Positions 32,870 through 43,076 are shown, numbered from the stretch's first letter. The stretch is 64,000 nucleotides of DNA from Agarophyton chilense (GCA_030374765.1 JARGXX010000117.1:186001-250000), one strand, 5' to 3'. Made by a program: numbers and translations. Notes: generated by a model not told the origin, from the sequence alone.

Positions 32870-33760
32870 ATGCAAATCCTATCTGAGGCAGAAGGCAAAT
32901 ATATTCGAACCGGTGCAAAAGACGGAGTTCGCAGTGACGGTCGCGCCATGTTAGACATTCGCCCAGTTACTCTAGAAACCGCCGTTTTGCCGACAGCATC
33001 TGGATCTGCTAGAGTGCGAATCGGCAAGGTCACAGACATTCTGGTTGGTATTAAACCTGAAGTTACTGAACCAAGTCAGCAGTCACCCGATGAGGGCATA
33101 ATATCTTTCACCGTGGAGTGCAGTAGTTTGGCATCTCCAGATTTTGTTGGTCGAGGAGGAGCAGATCTTAGTGCTGAACTCAGCCAGCTTCTCACGCGTC
33201 TGTACACATCCTCAGCTACCCGAGAACTGCGAAAATCGCTCTCCATCATTGAAGACAAGAAGTGCTGGATATTGCATGTAGACGCACTGGTTCTTGATAG
33301 CGGTGGCAATCTATTCGGTGCCCTATCTCTCGCTGTGCGGGCTGCCCTACGGGTCGTAATTCTTCCTAAAGTGACTGTGATTCCGGGGGAAGCAGATGAT
33401 GACGACGAGATAGAGGTCGATGAAGGGGAGTTTAGCATGCCTGAGAGTGCAAAGGATGCCCCGATTGCTGTCACTCTAGCTTCCCTTGGAGACCGGGGTG
33501 TATACATGGCTGATTGCACTTCTGAAGAAGAAGCGTGCTCCAAAGCTTCCATTACAATGGGCGTATCTCCGCTTGGGAAGTCTAGTGGCGCCGTGTTGAC
33601 TGGTACGGGGGGTATAGATGTTGATACACTGTCAAGTATGTTGAAAGACGCCACTGTGCTAGGCCTAGATATTTTGCAGGCCACGGATAAGTTCTTGGCG
33701 CTAGACATGGGAAGCCGACTATCCGGGGAATCAGTCCAACCAATTGGATTTTTTTCATGA
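32870..33760 (+). CDS. RRP42: Exosome core subunit RRP42 (EXOSC7)
   Basis: A 296-residue RNase PH-fold protein of the nine-subunit ring of the RNA exosome. It opens SEAEGKYIRTGAKDGVRSDG, continues SGSARVRIGKVTDILVGIKPE, and holds GRGGADLSAELSQLL, HVDALVLDSGGNLFGALSLA and EEEACSKASITMGVSPLGK. These follow EXOSC7 closely in order and spacing; RRP45 and RRP43 differ at the start. The subunit lacks catalytic residues in eukaryotes and acts in ring architecture and RNA path. An acidic insert (DDDDEIEVDEGE) sits near residue 180. ATG at 32870 in the context CGCCATG. Confidence 0.93.
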   Translation: MQILSEAEGKYIRTGAKDGVRSDGRAMLDIRPVTLETAVLPTASGSARVRIGKVTDILVGIKPEVTEPSQQSPDEGIISFTVECSSLASPDFVGRGGADLSAELSQLLTRLYTSSATRELRKSLSIIEDKKCWILHVDALVLDSGGNLFGALSLAVRAALRVVILPKVTVIPGEADDDDEIEVDEGEFSMPESAKDAPIAVTLASLGDRGVYMADCTSEEEACSKASITMGVSPLGKSSGAVLTGTGGIDVDTLSSMLKDATVLGLDILQATDKFLALDMGSRLSGESVQPIGFFS

Positions 33761-34668
33761 TCTATTAACAATCTCGCTTTGAAAGTGTTAGTCATGTTTT
33801 TCGATAGCTAAAGAACTGATTCTTGGACGATGTACAGGGGATCAAGGAGCGCATGAAAAGGGACAATGGGATTCTTTCTATCCTTGTATTTGGCGCTCTC
33901 ATTAACTCATCGTTTTCGCTAACTGAATCTAATAAATTCTTGTTTGAGCGACGAATAATTTGTTTCGAGGTTTATTAAGACATAATTGACGGTCATACTC
34001 ATCATACTTCCGATGGAGAAATGGATAGGTGCACGACGCCCGAACAAAAGCTACGCACGAAATCGATATGTCCCGAGTGCGTTTTTCATTGCGATTTCAA
34101 GCAAAACTAGGCGGAAGCGCATCTGCATGTCGAGGTACGTGATATACGAATGGTTTTATCCATAGTAAGGCTGAGCTCCTCGGTGTAGAACAGGTACTCA
34201 CTCATTCAAGCGGAAAACCGTATTCCCAAGTTTTGTCTCACAGGGTTTGGCTTAAAGACGATGAAGAACATCAATGGATTTAATGGAGCTGGAGGTTGAA
34301 AGAGAGCAGAAGCAGAAGCAAAAATGGATGAGGCAAAGTACTGCAATTTCGTCTGCCAATTACATGTTCTGGGTGGAGATGAGGGAAAAGGAGCAGAAGT
34401 ACATCTGAGCGTAAAAATGAACCATTTCCAACGACAACTCGTCAGAAGACTACGAATGCCGCAAGGCATGCCGTAGCAAACCACATACACGGAAGAGAAG
34501 AGGTATAGAATTCCACAATGGAAAATACGAAGCAATGGTCGTTGAAGTTCTTGATTTCATGAGAGAGGGAGAAAAAAAGCTCAGTGCCCGTAAAAGAACT
34601 TGAGCGATAAAACTCAAAAACTGCGTCAGAGACGCAGCATTGATTTACATTTCTTTCGGTGATAGTGA
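33761..34668. other. Long convergent gap, no gene recognised
   Basis: 908 bp between two convergent stops, far longer than the other convergent gaps in this window (59-273 bp). A minus frame at 34206-34535 is Cys/Phe-rich and unconvincing. Two plausible splice sites (GTACGT near 34136 and an AACAG near 34194) hint at a small spliced gene, but no recognisable protein emerges. Confidence 0.35.
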
Positions 34669-36033
34669 TTATGCTGTTACCCGCGTATCTCTTCGATTAC
34701 CTTTTCTACTTCTTCGATCTTCATCTCCTCTGAAGCCTCCAGCATTGTAGCTGTGTGGTCGGTCAGAATTCTGAGCCAAAACCGTGGCTCGGATCAACAG
34801 GTTCTTGGTAGAATCGACAACTTGTTCATACACGCTTGGCACGCTGACCCCCATAATAACCTGATTAGCTTGCGAATCAATCTTGGCGTCCAGCCTAGCG
34901 TTTCGGATGAGATTCACGACCCATTTCTCAGCTTCATCTTTCTCCATGTTTAACTTGCTGGCAAGCATCCCGATGTCGATAACTTGATGAATGCGACAGT
35001 ATGTTTCAAAAATCGTTCTTCGGGCGTCCTCAAGGAAGTCGTCCAGCATGTTGTAGAGGAAAAAGTCCTGTCTAAGAGTGTTTTCGCAGTTTTGCAACAT
35101 ATCTTGTGCTCCTTCGAAATCGAAGTTGACATAAAGGTATTCAACAAATTCTGTTATGGGATCCGAATACGCATACGCTTCCTGCTGGATGACTTTAACC
35201 AAATCCTTCAACACACCTCGTCGCTTTTTGTTGGTGATTACCGCAGTTGTCAGGTATCGTAATACATGGGGACAATTTGTTTGAATCGTGTTAAGATACT
35301 TGTCGCTGAACAAAAGGTCGATTATGCCATTTCGACCGTCTCTATGATTAAAGAAAACAAAGAGACTCCAATGAATAAGCCACGTGCGATGTTGCAATTG
35401 TTGCAAAGGGTTGAGCAGAACATGGCGACCAGTAGCGTCGATAATTTCGCGCAACATGTTCATGTCTTCCAACGCTGCATCCCAGTTGTGGCCGAGAATA
35501 TCAGCGGCAAACTTGCCCCACAACGCGAAGAGTTCCCTCTCCGGGTTAGAACCATCCATTAACATGCGATACACCTGCATTAACGTGGCAGTATCCTGAT
35601 AACTTCCGCAATCGAATTGAAACTTTCCAAACTCATACGCTGCTTCTACTACATCTACCGTGACGCCATAGGCCTCAGAAAGATTGTCAAGATTGAAAGA
35701 ATTATTATTTCGAAGCTCTGCGAAGAGTTTCTCATCGCTGATGACCTTCAACAGAGGCCCAGCATCCTCGCTTAGGCTTTGCAAGGCAAGAAGCACCCGA
35801 TCACGTCTGGTAACCAGTTCCTCTGGAGGATCGGTTCCGTACAGATCTTCGTGTACTTCGATAGCGTAGTCAACCATACCGGTATTTGAAAGCAGATCCA
35901 GTTTTGCGCGCATAATATCTTGTGGATTGAAGCAGCCGGCCATGTTGGGATGCTGCTCGATGAAATCCAGTAACGGAATGACGAGATGGCGGTCCAGAAA
36001 CTCCGAGATGGTACTCGTTAGGTCGAACTCCAT
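34669..36033 (-). CDS. EIF3E: Translation initiation factor eIF3 subunit e (INT6)
   Basis: A 454-residue PCI-domain subunit of eIF3. The N-terminus MEFDLTSTISEFLDRHLVIP is the typical eIF3e opening, followed by the Int6 N-terminal helices (ILRAKLDLLSNTGMVDYAIEV type). The alpha-helical middle includes WGKFAADILGHNWDAALEDM and LIHWSLFVFFNH. The PCI winged helix is at about 340-410 (RIHQVIDIGMLASKLNMEKD, then EKWVVNLIRNARLDAKID). A Gly/Arg/Asp-rich tail ends the protein. Length matches plant and animal eIF3e. The ATG at 36033 is the family's usual start. Confidence 0.96.
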   Translation of the reverse strand: MEFDLTSTISEFLDRHLVIPLLDFIEQHPNMAGCFNPQDIMRAKLDLLSNTGMVDYAIEVHEDLYGTDPPEELVTRRDRVLLALQSLSEDAGPLLKVISDEKLFAELRNNNSFNLDNLSEAYGVTVDVVEAAYEFGKFQFDCGSYQDTATLMQVYRMLMDGSNPERELFALWGKFAADILGHNWDAALEDMNMLREIIDATGRHVLLNPLQQLQHRTWLIHWSLFVFFNHRDGRNGIIDLLFSDKYLNTIQTNCPHVLRYLTTAVITNKKRRGVLKDLVKVIQQEAYAYSDPITEFVEYLYVNFDFEGAQDMLQNCENTLRQDFFLYNMLDDFLEDARRTIFETYCRIHQVIDIGMLASKLNMEKDEAEKWVVNLIRNARLDAKIDSQANQVIMGVSVPSVYEQVVDSTKNLLIRATVLAQNSDRPHSYNAGGFRGDEDRRSRKGNRRDTRVTA

Positions 36034-36677
36034 TTTCTTGTGAGCTTTGCGCCGCAGGATCTCTCCCTTTGCTTAACTCGAAAACAATTCGTCCTACGCG
36101 GAGCAGGGTTTTAAACCTGCCGACGCTGAGGCTGTATCTAAAAGAAACTTAGAACGAAAAGCTAATGCCAGGTCGCAGTGTTGAGTCGACGCTATCGACG
36201 GCGTCTTGCCTACTTCAATTGAAAAAGGCCAAAAGTAATTAACTAACCCATGGCATAGGATCTCGTTCCTGACTACATATATGTATATGCAGTCCGCCGC
36301 CTCTCTCTAGCTAGAGATGCAGTCTAGATACAAGCGTGATCGTATACGTGTCCAGCACTACCGCGCTCATTGTTCATCTGTTTTCCTCCGCACGTGTACG
36401 TCGCACGCTGCCACTCGCGCCTAACCTCAAAGACGAAGGCATGCCCTTCGCTCAAAGCACATACTCCGTCCCCTTCCGCCCCCGTAGGCCATGAGCGCCT
36501 TCAACACCGCCTTTACCACCGCCTTCCACCTCCTTCTCGCCCTCTCAATTCCATTCTACTGCAGCACGCAACTCTTTAACTGATCCTTTCCATCAAAAAT
36601 TGTTCCTGGCTGCGCTTTTGTAACAGCCTTTGCCTCCATACCTCTGAACAAAGCTTGCTGCCTCTCAGAATTCAGTT
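36034..36677. promoter_or_regulatory. Divergent promoter, eIF3e / DEP-DUF547
   Basis: A 644-bp gap with both genes reading outward. It contains a short inverted CTCTCTCTAGCTAGAGAT near 36301. The stretch before the ATG at 36678 is pyrimidine-rich. Confidence 0.4.
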
Positions 36678-38564
36678 ATGTACTCTACAACCGGGCGGAA
36701 ACGAAAAGCTCTGGAACAGGTGGTGCCTGGTGTCGTTCCCAACCACAGCTCCCAATTCGCCGTATACTCTCAGTCTTCCGCTGCCGCAACAACAAATCCT
36801 TTCGACAATGAGCACTACCCCATTCCGGACTTCGAGCGTGTATATACGCTAATGCGTGATCCGAAGAAAGGTGTCCCACTCGCAGACCGTCGCTGGAGAC
36901 TCAGTACGTACTCAAAGTGCTTCATAGGCAAAGAAGCCGTGCAATGGATGGTTAGCAACCTCTCGATAGATCGAAAAGCCGCTGTGGAAACAGGACAAAA
37001 GCTCATGGACGCTGGTATTTTGCACCATGTTACCCATTCAGAACCATTTTCCGACGCTTACTTCTTCTACCGCTTCCAAGAAGATGATGATGGAAATGTG
37101 CTCAACATGAAGCGAATATGGGATTCCAATATTCCCACTAGACATGCAGTTGTTGTTGCCAAAGATCTCCTCACGTGTTTGGCGTGCTTGTGCGAAGAAC
37201 ATCGCAAGCGAATTCTCGAAGCGGGTGCTAGTTCGGATAAAATTCAGACAACCAGATCCGCCCACATGATACTTGCCTCTCAGCCAGTTACTCCGCTATT
37301 AGATCCAACCGCTCGCAATGAGCCTACGGACCCAGTCTCCTCGCCCAATTTGTTTCGATCGCTCTCTACTCCCCGTTTACCTTCCTCAGGATCCCCCATG
37401 ATATTTTCACCCTCTTTACAAAGACGTGCTTCTCAATCAAAGCGCCCAAGAAAGAAGGATGATGATGTTGATTACTCGTCCTTAGCCAAAAGCGAACAGT
37501 TTCGCAAATATACGCTGGCTGCGGCGGAATTACAACACGTTCAGTTGGTTGCACTTAACCAAGACGAAAGGCTTGCTTTTTTTGTGAATGTGTACAACGC
37601 TCTATGTTTACATGCGCACGTAGTCCACGGACATCCAAATAGCGTTTTTCGCCGTTATGTCTTCTTTCGAGTATTATCTTATAGGGTAGCCGGACTAGAT
37701 ATGACTTTGGATGATATTGAACATGGTATACTAAGGGGGAATAAGAAACCTCCAATGTTGAAGTTTATTCAACAACTAAGACCTTCAGATCCAAAATGTC
37801 AACATGTACTCACAAATCGAGATGGTCGCATTCATTTCGTGATATCCGCTGGCACGAAATCGGACCCACCTATCCGAATCCTTGACGGTGAGAATGTGCA
37901 AGAGGAACTTGATGACGCTTCCGTTGAGTTTCTGAGCTGCTCAGTCAAGGTAGACGTCGAGAAGCGTACGGTTACACTTCCACGGATCTTTTATTGGTAT
38001 TCTGACGATTTTCCGAGCCCTGAAAATAACCTATTGTTGTGGGTGGCCTCATATCTTTCTGTTGAAACATCGCATCAACTCGTCACCATCGTGAACGATG
38101 ATGGGCCACAACCCGTGTTGTCTTATGCAGACTTTGATTGGTCAAACCCGGAAGCAAGATTTAATGCATCTGTTGTACGAAGAAAGCGGAGAAGACTAGA
38201 AAGAGAGTGTGATCTCGATGACGGTCAACAAGATGCAATTGACCTTAGTCTCCAGATGCACATTGGAGACATGTCCTCCATATTTTCTGCACAGCCTGGT
38301 GCTAGCGAAGACTTGTTCAAGAATAGCCATATGAGTTCTCCAATGATATTTGCAGCAAACGGATCAAATGAAGTTAAACAATCTCCGACGTTGCTCAACA
38401 ACACGCCAAGCGCTGGAGGTCGATCTCAGGAAGACTCCTCCAAAAGGTTAACTCCTGATATAATGAATGTAAGCCAGCCAGAGGCTCCAACCTTGAAGAG
38501 TAGTGAAAATGGGTCCAGTACAAATGCGGCTGCTACAGCTGCTGCTGCCGCCTCACCGGCGTGA
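36678..38564 (+). CDS. DEP and DUF547 domain protein
   Basis: A 628-residue protein with a DEP domain at about residues 55-135 (YSKCFIGKEAVQWMVSNL, then KLMDAGILHHVT and YFFYRF) and a DUF547 domain at about 268-460. The latter starts near KYTLAAAELQHVQLVALNQD, followed by ERLAFFVNVYNALCLHAHV, a strong DUF547 mark, and RIFYWYSDDF with LLLWVASYL near its end. DEP domains bind membranes or receptors; DUF547 has no settled role, although the fold has been compared to cysteine proteases and glutaredoxin-linked proteins in plants. The last 160 residues are Ser/Asn-rich and end in an alanine run. A serine-rich linker with RRASQSKRPRKK, possibly a nuclear signal, separates the domains. ATG at 36678. 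Confidence 0.88.
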   Translation: MYSTTGRKRKALEQVVPGVVPNHSSQFAVYSQSSAAATTNPFDNEHYPIPDFERVYTLMRDPKKGVPLADRRWRLSTYSKCFIGKEAVQWMVSNLSIDRKAAVETGQKLMDAGILHHVTHSEPFSDAYFFYRFQEDDDGNVLNMKRIWDSNIPTRHAVVVAKDLLTCLACLCEEHRKRILEAGASSDKIQTTRSAHMILASQPVTPLLDPTARNEPTDPVSSPNLFRSLSTPRLPSSGSPMIFSPSLQRRASQSKRPRKKDDDVDYSSLAKSEQFRKYTLAAAELQHVQLVALNQDERLAFFVNVYNALCLHAHVVHGHPNSVFRRYVFFRVLSYRVAGLDMTLDDIEHGILRGNKKPPMLKFIQQLRPSDPKCQHVLTNRDGRIHFVISAGTKSDPPIRILDGENVQEELDDASVEFLSCSVKVDVEKRTVTLPRIFYWYSDDFPSPENNLLLWVASYLSVETSHQLVTIVNDDGPQPVLSYADFDWSNPEARFNASVVRRKRRRLERECDLDDGQQDAIDLSLQMHIGDMSSIFSAQPGASEDLFKNSHMSSPMIFAANGSNEVKQSPTLLNNTPSAGGRSQEDSSKRLTPDIMNVSQPEAPTLKSSENGSSTNAAATAAAAASPA

Positions 38565-38776
38565 TGTTTAGTGTTCTTTCTATTTGTATGTTAGACATCG
38601 TCGTTGTTCCTGTAAACATCTGGAAAAAACGGCGTCTGTACCTAGTCCTTCAAAATGTAGGCCAACCTGCGCAGATTTTTATCTAGCCCCTTAACCTGTC
38701 ATCGCGAAACACAAAAATGGATTTCGAAACATTCTACAATACTGGCATTGCGTTTGGTTTGCTTCTATTTCTCAAC

Positions 38777-40903
38777 TTACTTGTTGAAGATCGTTTCTGC
38801 AGCTTGAGCTAGGAATTGCTCGCACTTTTTGCTCGATATTCGTCCATCTCCTTGGCCAACCGCTTCATCAAAAGATGGCACTGTCACATCGCTCAGTAGG
38901 TGCTTATAAGTTCCCAAGCCGTGATGTTGTTGACTACTGCCTAACACGCTGGCAAGTACAGAAGTCCAAGCAGTTCCAATCCCACTTTCGAAAACAGAGC
39001 TGAAAACGATCTCGCAACCACATTTGTTTGCAGTGGAAACCAGTCGGAAAATGTTGCGTAGTGAACCAATCACCGCTGGCTTCAAGACGAGAGTTCGACA
39101 TGTCGCAGAGGAAGCCATGTCTTGAATCATTTCAAGTGAGCAATCACTAATCGACTCATCTAAAGCCAGAGGAATTGTAGCAGATTGTCCAAGCGGGGCT
39201 ACAATGAATTGGTGCAATTGTTCTGGTGTGCTAAGCGGTTCCTCAATGTAGTCAATCCATTCAGCAAATTCTGTCAACTGAGTTTCGAATTGTTCGTACT
39301 GTGACGGGGTCCATGCTCGATTGGCATCAAGCCGTATCCGTTTTCCACTGCTTATTGCGGCAGAAACTGCTTTTCGGACGGTTTGGATTTCGTCTTCTAT
39401 ATTTTCGCAAGCACCAACTTTCAACTTCACTACTTCGAATGGTGAGACATTCATAGACTCACGATGTTGCGAGTCAGAAGGTGAAGCAACGGGTGGAACA
39501 GTGCTGTTTGATGTTCGCGGTAGAACTCCATTAATGTTGACAAAATCCGAAGTTGTCAAGTCCTTGTTCAAAAAATGCGAGGCGCAAGAAGTAATAGTTG
39601 CGGAACAAGACTGGCCGAGCGCTTGACTAAGGAGTTGAACAAACGCAGCTTCGAAACCATTCCTTGAAACTGGGGAGTAGCTCTTAACGAAATCGAAAAA
39701 CTCAAGCAAGTCTTGATTTGAAGTAAGTTTGAAAGGATTGGAAAGTGCATGAAGCTTAGAAGACAGATCCCGAACCTCTTCTACACAACGACGGATATCT
39801 TCGTGATGTAGACCAGGAAGTGGGCACACGTCTCCCACGCCCATACAATTGTTGTTGGCCACTAAAGAGACAACTAATCCTTCTCTTCTCGCAACTTTAC
39901 GCCCTCCCACCACCATTGGTTTTGTCAGAGGAATCGAATATGCTTCGAATTTCACAGTACTTAAAATGGTGAAGAATTCCGATGAAGAATGGCTTCTATT
40001 CTTTAGAAAATCTTCGATGTTTTTCAGTAATGCATTTGGTGAATCCAAAAGTATATTGTGACCGGCACCCTGGATAGGGATGCATCGAAAGTTTAAACTA
40101 AGCTTCTGCAATTGCACTGCCATCGCTGCATACTTTCTATCACATGTTCCGTAAAAGTAAAGAACAGGATCTCGTATAGGCCCTGAAGTAGAAGTCATCG
40201 TGGAACGACACATGTGTTTCGCAGCTAAAGCCCACCCGGTGCGCTTGCTTTCGTTGAAAGCACACACTCTCTCCGTGATAAGTCTACCGAAGAAAGGTTT
40301 TTCCCGAATGTTTCCCCACAACTCTGCAGCATACCAAGAGTTTCTCAACCATTCCTCGTAGTCTTTTGTGGAAAAGCTGAAATCGAGCAGCTTTTCACAC
40401 CGTTTTTGTGAAACGAGCCTACAGCTACTTCTTTCGGATTCATTGGAAGGGGGGACGGCAGAGCTAATTAAGATTATAGCTTCGACATGGATTGAACGTA
40501 TTTGGCCTTCTCGTACTAGTGTGGCTATTTCAAAGGCGATACGACCTCCCATAGAGTAACCTACGAGGATTAAAGGCAAGGGCTTCCTTTGACGACATTG
40601 AAGCAAAGCTGGTATGCCTTGGGATAACAATTTTGCTGCTTCGGAGCAGGAAAGAATCTGCTCATTTCTAGGTTCGCCATGATGAGGCAAGTCCGGAGCT
40701 ACAACCAAGTATCCCATTTTTAAAAATGGAGGTGCGAGAAAGCGCAAGTCCTCTCTATGACCCATCCACCCGTGAAGTAAAACGGCACATTTGAGAGGGA
40801 CATTATGAAAAGAATCTAAGGATGTGCCACAGACATCGGCGGTAATTGTCTCGCATTGGACATGTGTCCACACGACATCACTGTTATGTTGTATCATGTC
40901 CAT
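38777..40903 (-). CDS. MenH-MenC fusion (SHCHC synthase / o-succinylbenzoate synthase)
   Basis: One chain of 708 residues joins two steps of 1,4-dihydroxy-2-naphthoate synthesis for phylloquinone or menaquinone. The N-terminal alpha/beta hydrolase (about 20-300) shows LLHGWMGHREDLRFLAP, the nucleophile elbow VGYSMGGR and a terminal GAGHNILLDSP. This is the MenH pattern, which removes pyruvate from SEPHCHC. The C-terminal enolase-superfamily part (about 310-700) shows VVKLKVGA, RLDANRAWT, DYIEEPLS, ALDESIS and VLKPAVIGS, the Lys/Asp/Glu/Asp/Lys metal and base set of MenC. Plant PHYLLO is ordered MenF-MenD-MenC-MenH, so this order is reversed and shorter. The start is the ATG at 40903; no transit peptide is obvious and an upstream exon is possible. 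Confidence 0.88.
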   Translation of the reverse strand: MDMIQHNSDVVWTHVQCETITADVCGTSLDSFHNVPLKCAVLLHGWMGHREDLRFLAPPFLKMGYLVVAPDLPHHGEPRNEQILSCSEAAKLLSQGIPALLQCRQRKPLPLILVGYSMGGRIAFEIATLVREGQIRSIHVEAIILISSAVPPSNESERSSCRLVSQKRCEKLLDFSFSTKDYEEWLRNSWYAAELWGNIREKPFFGRLITERVCAFNESKRTGWALAAKHMCRSTMTSTSGPIRDPVLYFYGTCDRKYAAMAVQLQKLSLNFRCIPIQGAGHNILLDSPNALLKNIEDFLKNRSHSSSEFFTILSTVKFEAYSIPLTKPMVVGGRKVARREGLVVSLVANNNCMGVGDVCPLPGLHHEDIRRCVEEVRDLSSKLHALSNPFKLTSNQDLLEFFDFVKSYSPVSRNGFEAAFVQLLSQALGQSCSATITSCASHFLNKDLTTSDFVNINGVLPRTSNSTVPPVASPSDSQHRESMNVSPFEVVKLKVGACENIEDEIQTVRKAVSAAISSGKRIRLDANRAWTPSQYEQFETQLTEFAEWIDYIEEPLSTPEQLHQFIVAPLGQSATIPLALDESISDCSLEMIQDMASSATCRTLVLKPAVIGSLRNIFRLVSTANKCGCEIVFSSVFESGIGTAWTSVLASVLGSSQQHHGLGTYKHLLSDVTVPSFDEAVGQGDGRISSKKCEQFLAQAAETIFNK

Positions 40904-41708
40904 TTCAAGGTCCTGCGATGACAAACCTAAGCGGTTCTGCTTGATTTTCGGGGCTAGATTCACCGTCTCCCCCTTTTACATGAAGTATGCAAATTTCTGA
41001 GGGCACATGTCTCATTTGTTTCTCTAATCCAAACAATGCGTGAATTATGTCTGAACCTCTGTGTGTGTCTGTTCGACAAATTAGTTAGACTGAAATCGTT
41101 GCTCACCACAGTCGGAATTTGGGGAGGTTGCTAACCCTTAGTCACTTGCAAAACTGATCCTATTGAAAGATCAAAGCAGGCAAAAGGAGAGAGAAGCAAG
41201 GGACAGGTGTGTACACGCGACACCAAGCAAAGGAAGGGCTGTGATGGTAGTCTGTTGAAGGACAAACCCTACACGTAGCAAAGCGAGGTATCTGGAACCG
41301 AGCGGAAAAGCGCGCTATTGGCCTGCAGCAGAATATGTGAAGCCCAGCAAGGGCAAACAATTGGGGCATCGAGAAATGTGACATGCCGGAGGATCACCCC
41401 AGCCGCCAAGTGTCTCGCACAACACCGTTGGTTGTTGGTCAACGTCTGACACAGCAGAAACCCAAACCGCCTCCCCGACATGCATATGTTGACCAAAGAT
41501 GCATTGCCACTTCTAATCCACCAAATGCGCATTTGACCTCCTCGGTCTTGCGTCCCGGCACTTGCGTCTAGAGTCCTCTTCCGTCGCCACTTCTCCCTTA
41601 CCCGTTGCATAAAAAGGCTCGGACAAATCCTTCACCCCTCCCCGTCCCCCGCGTCGTCTACAGCTATTCGCTGACTACTCTCAGGTTGGATTAAGCCAGC
41701 TCTCCAAA
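40904..41708. promoter_or_regulatory. Divergent promoter, MenH-MenC / ATP sulfurylase
   Basis: 805 bp. On the plus side a TATA-like CATAAAAAGG lies at 41609-41618, about 90 bp before the ATG of ATP sulfurylase, and is followed by a C/T-rich leader. This is the best TATA candidate of the window. Confidence 0.55.
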
Positions 41709-43076
41709 ATGTCACTCGCGTTCTCGTTCGCCTCCCCGATTGGCAAACCGGCAGTCGTCGCTCCGACGTCCGTTTCCTCCTCGTCAAGTTCTTCTCTTTT
41801 CTCCACTCCTGCGGTTTCCTACCGTGTCAGACAAATTCAGAGGAAGTCTACAGTCTCAGCAACAGTTGCACCCCCAGCCGCCATCGTTGATGAAGTAATT
41901 GAGCTCATAGTCCCCGAAGCGCAACGCCCAGCAAAGATGTCTGAAGCGCAAACACTTCCCTCTGTAACTGTCTCTGATATTGACATGCAATGGATTCATG
42001 TCCTTGCTGAAGGGTGGGCCAGTCCTCTTAAGGGCTTCATGCGCGAGAGCGAGTACCTTCAGAGTCAGCATTTCAATGCGATCCGCATGCCCGATGGGTC
42101 GTTGAGTAACATGAGTGTTCCAATTGTACTTGCCGTTAATGATGAGCAGAAGGAACAACTGGAAAACAAGTCCGCATTTGCGCTCAAATCGCCAGAGGGT
42201 GAAATCGTTGCGATCATGAGGAATTTTGAGGTGTTTGCACACAACAAGGAAGAGCGTTGTGCGCGAACTTTTGGTATTACAGATGAACGTCACCCCTACA
42301 CTAAGTTCATTTACGATAGCGGGGACTATCTTGTCGGTGGTGACTTGGAGGTGCTCGAGGACATCAAATATAACGATGGCCTCGATGAGTTCCGACTTAC
42401 ACCTCGTCAGCTAAGGGAAGAGTATAAAAAGCGTAACGCTGATGCAGTGTTTGTGTTCCAGTTGCGCAATCCCATTCACAATGGCCATGCCCTTCTGATG
42501 ACATCCTGCCGTGAGGAACTCATCGCCCGTGGCTTCAAGAACCCCGTGTTGTTGGTTCATCAAATTGGTGGAAAGGTGAAGGGGGATGACATTCCCCTTG
42601 ATGTCCGTATTGCACAGAACAAACGGGTACTGGCCGAAGGAGTTTTGGATCCCAATTCGACATTATTGGGGATTTTCCCCAGTCCTATGTTGTATGCCGG
42701 CCCCACAGAAGTTCAATGGCACGCTAAAGCCAGAATGAATGCTGGCTGCCAGTACTACATTGTCGGCCGCGACCCTGCTGGAATGAAGCACCCAAATGGA
42801 GAAAGGGATATGTTTGATGCGTGGCATGGAAAGAATGTCCTTGGCATGGCTCCTGGACTTGAAAAGTTGGAAATCCTCCCCTTCCGCGTGGCAGCTTATG
42901 ATAAGACGGTAGGGAGAATGTCTTTCTTCGATCCGTCAAGAGCTGATGACTTTTTGTTCATATCGGGTACGAAGATGCGCAAGTTTGCGTCTTCTGGTGA
43001 GACACCCCCCGATGGGTTCATGGCCCCGACGGCCTGGAAAGTTTTGGTTGACTATTACGCCACAAAGAAACAATAG
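41709..43076 (+). CDS. ATP sulfurylase, plastid-type
   Basis: A 455-residue sulfate adenylyltransferase, the first step of sulfate assimilation and of sulfation donors (relevant to the sulfated galactans of red algae). The leader of about 55 residues is Ser-rich with early Phe (MSLAFSFASP), typical of a red algal transit peptide. Catalytic motifs are QLRNPIHNGH (about 250; HxxH and the Arg of QxRNP), GRDPAGMKHP (about 353) and ISGTKMR (about 418). GWASPLKGFM in the N-terminal domain is also conserved. There is no C-terminal APS kinase domain, unlike animal PAPS synthase and fungal enzymes. Length agrees with plant ATPS. ATG at 41709. Confidence 0.95.
   Translation: MSLAFSFASPIGKPAVVAPTSVSSSSSSSLFSTPAVSYRVRQIQRKSTVSATVAPPAAIVDEVIELIVPEAQRPAKMSEAQTLPSVTVSDIDMQWIHVLAEGWASPLKGFMRESEYLQSQHFNAIRMPDGSLSNMSVPIVLAVNDEQKEQLENKSAFALKSPEGEIVAIMRNFEVFAHNKEERCARTFGITDERHPYTKFIYDSGDYLVGGDLEVLEDIKYNDGLDEFRLTPRQLREEYKKRNADAVFVFQLRNPIHNGHALLMTSCREELIARGFKNPVLLVHQIGGKVKGDDIPLDVRIAQNKRVLAEGVLDPNSTLLGIFPSPMLYAGPTEVQWHAKARMNAGCQYYIVGRDPAGMKHPNGERDMFDAWHGKNVLGMAPGLEKLEILPFRVAAYDKTVGRMSFFDPSRADDFLFISGTKMRKFASSGETPPDGFMAPTAWKVLVDYYATKKQ

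Noticed and set aside
34206-34535. 109-codon minus frame between RRP42 and eIF3e
   Set aside because: Cys/Phe-rich with no motif; it is not supported as a gene, although the gap is listed as a finding.
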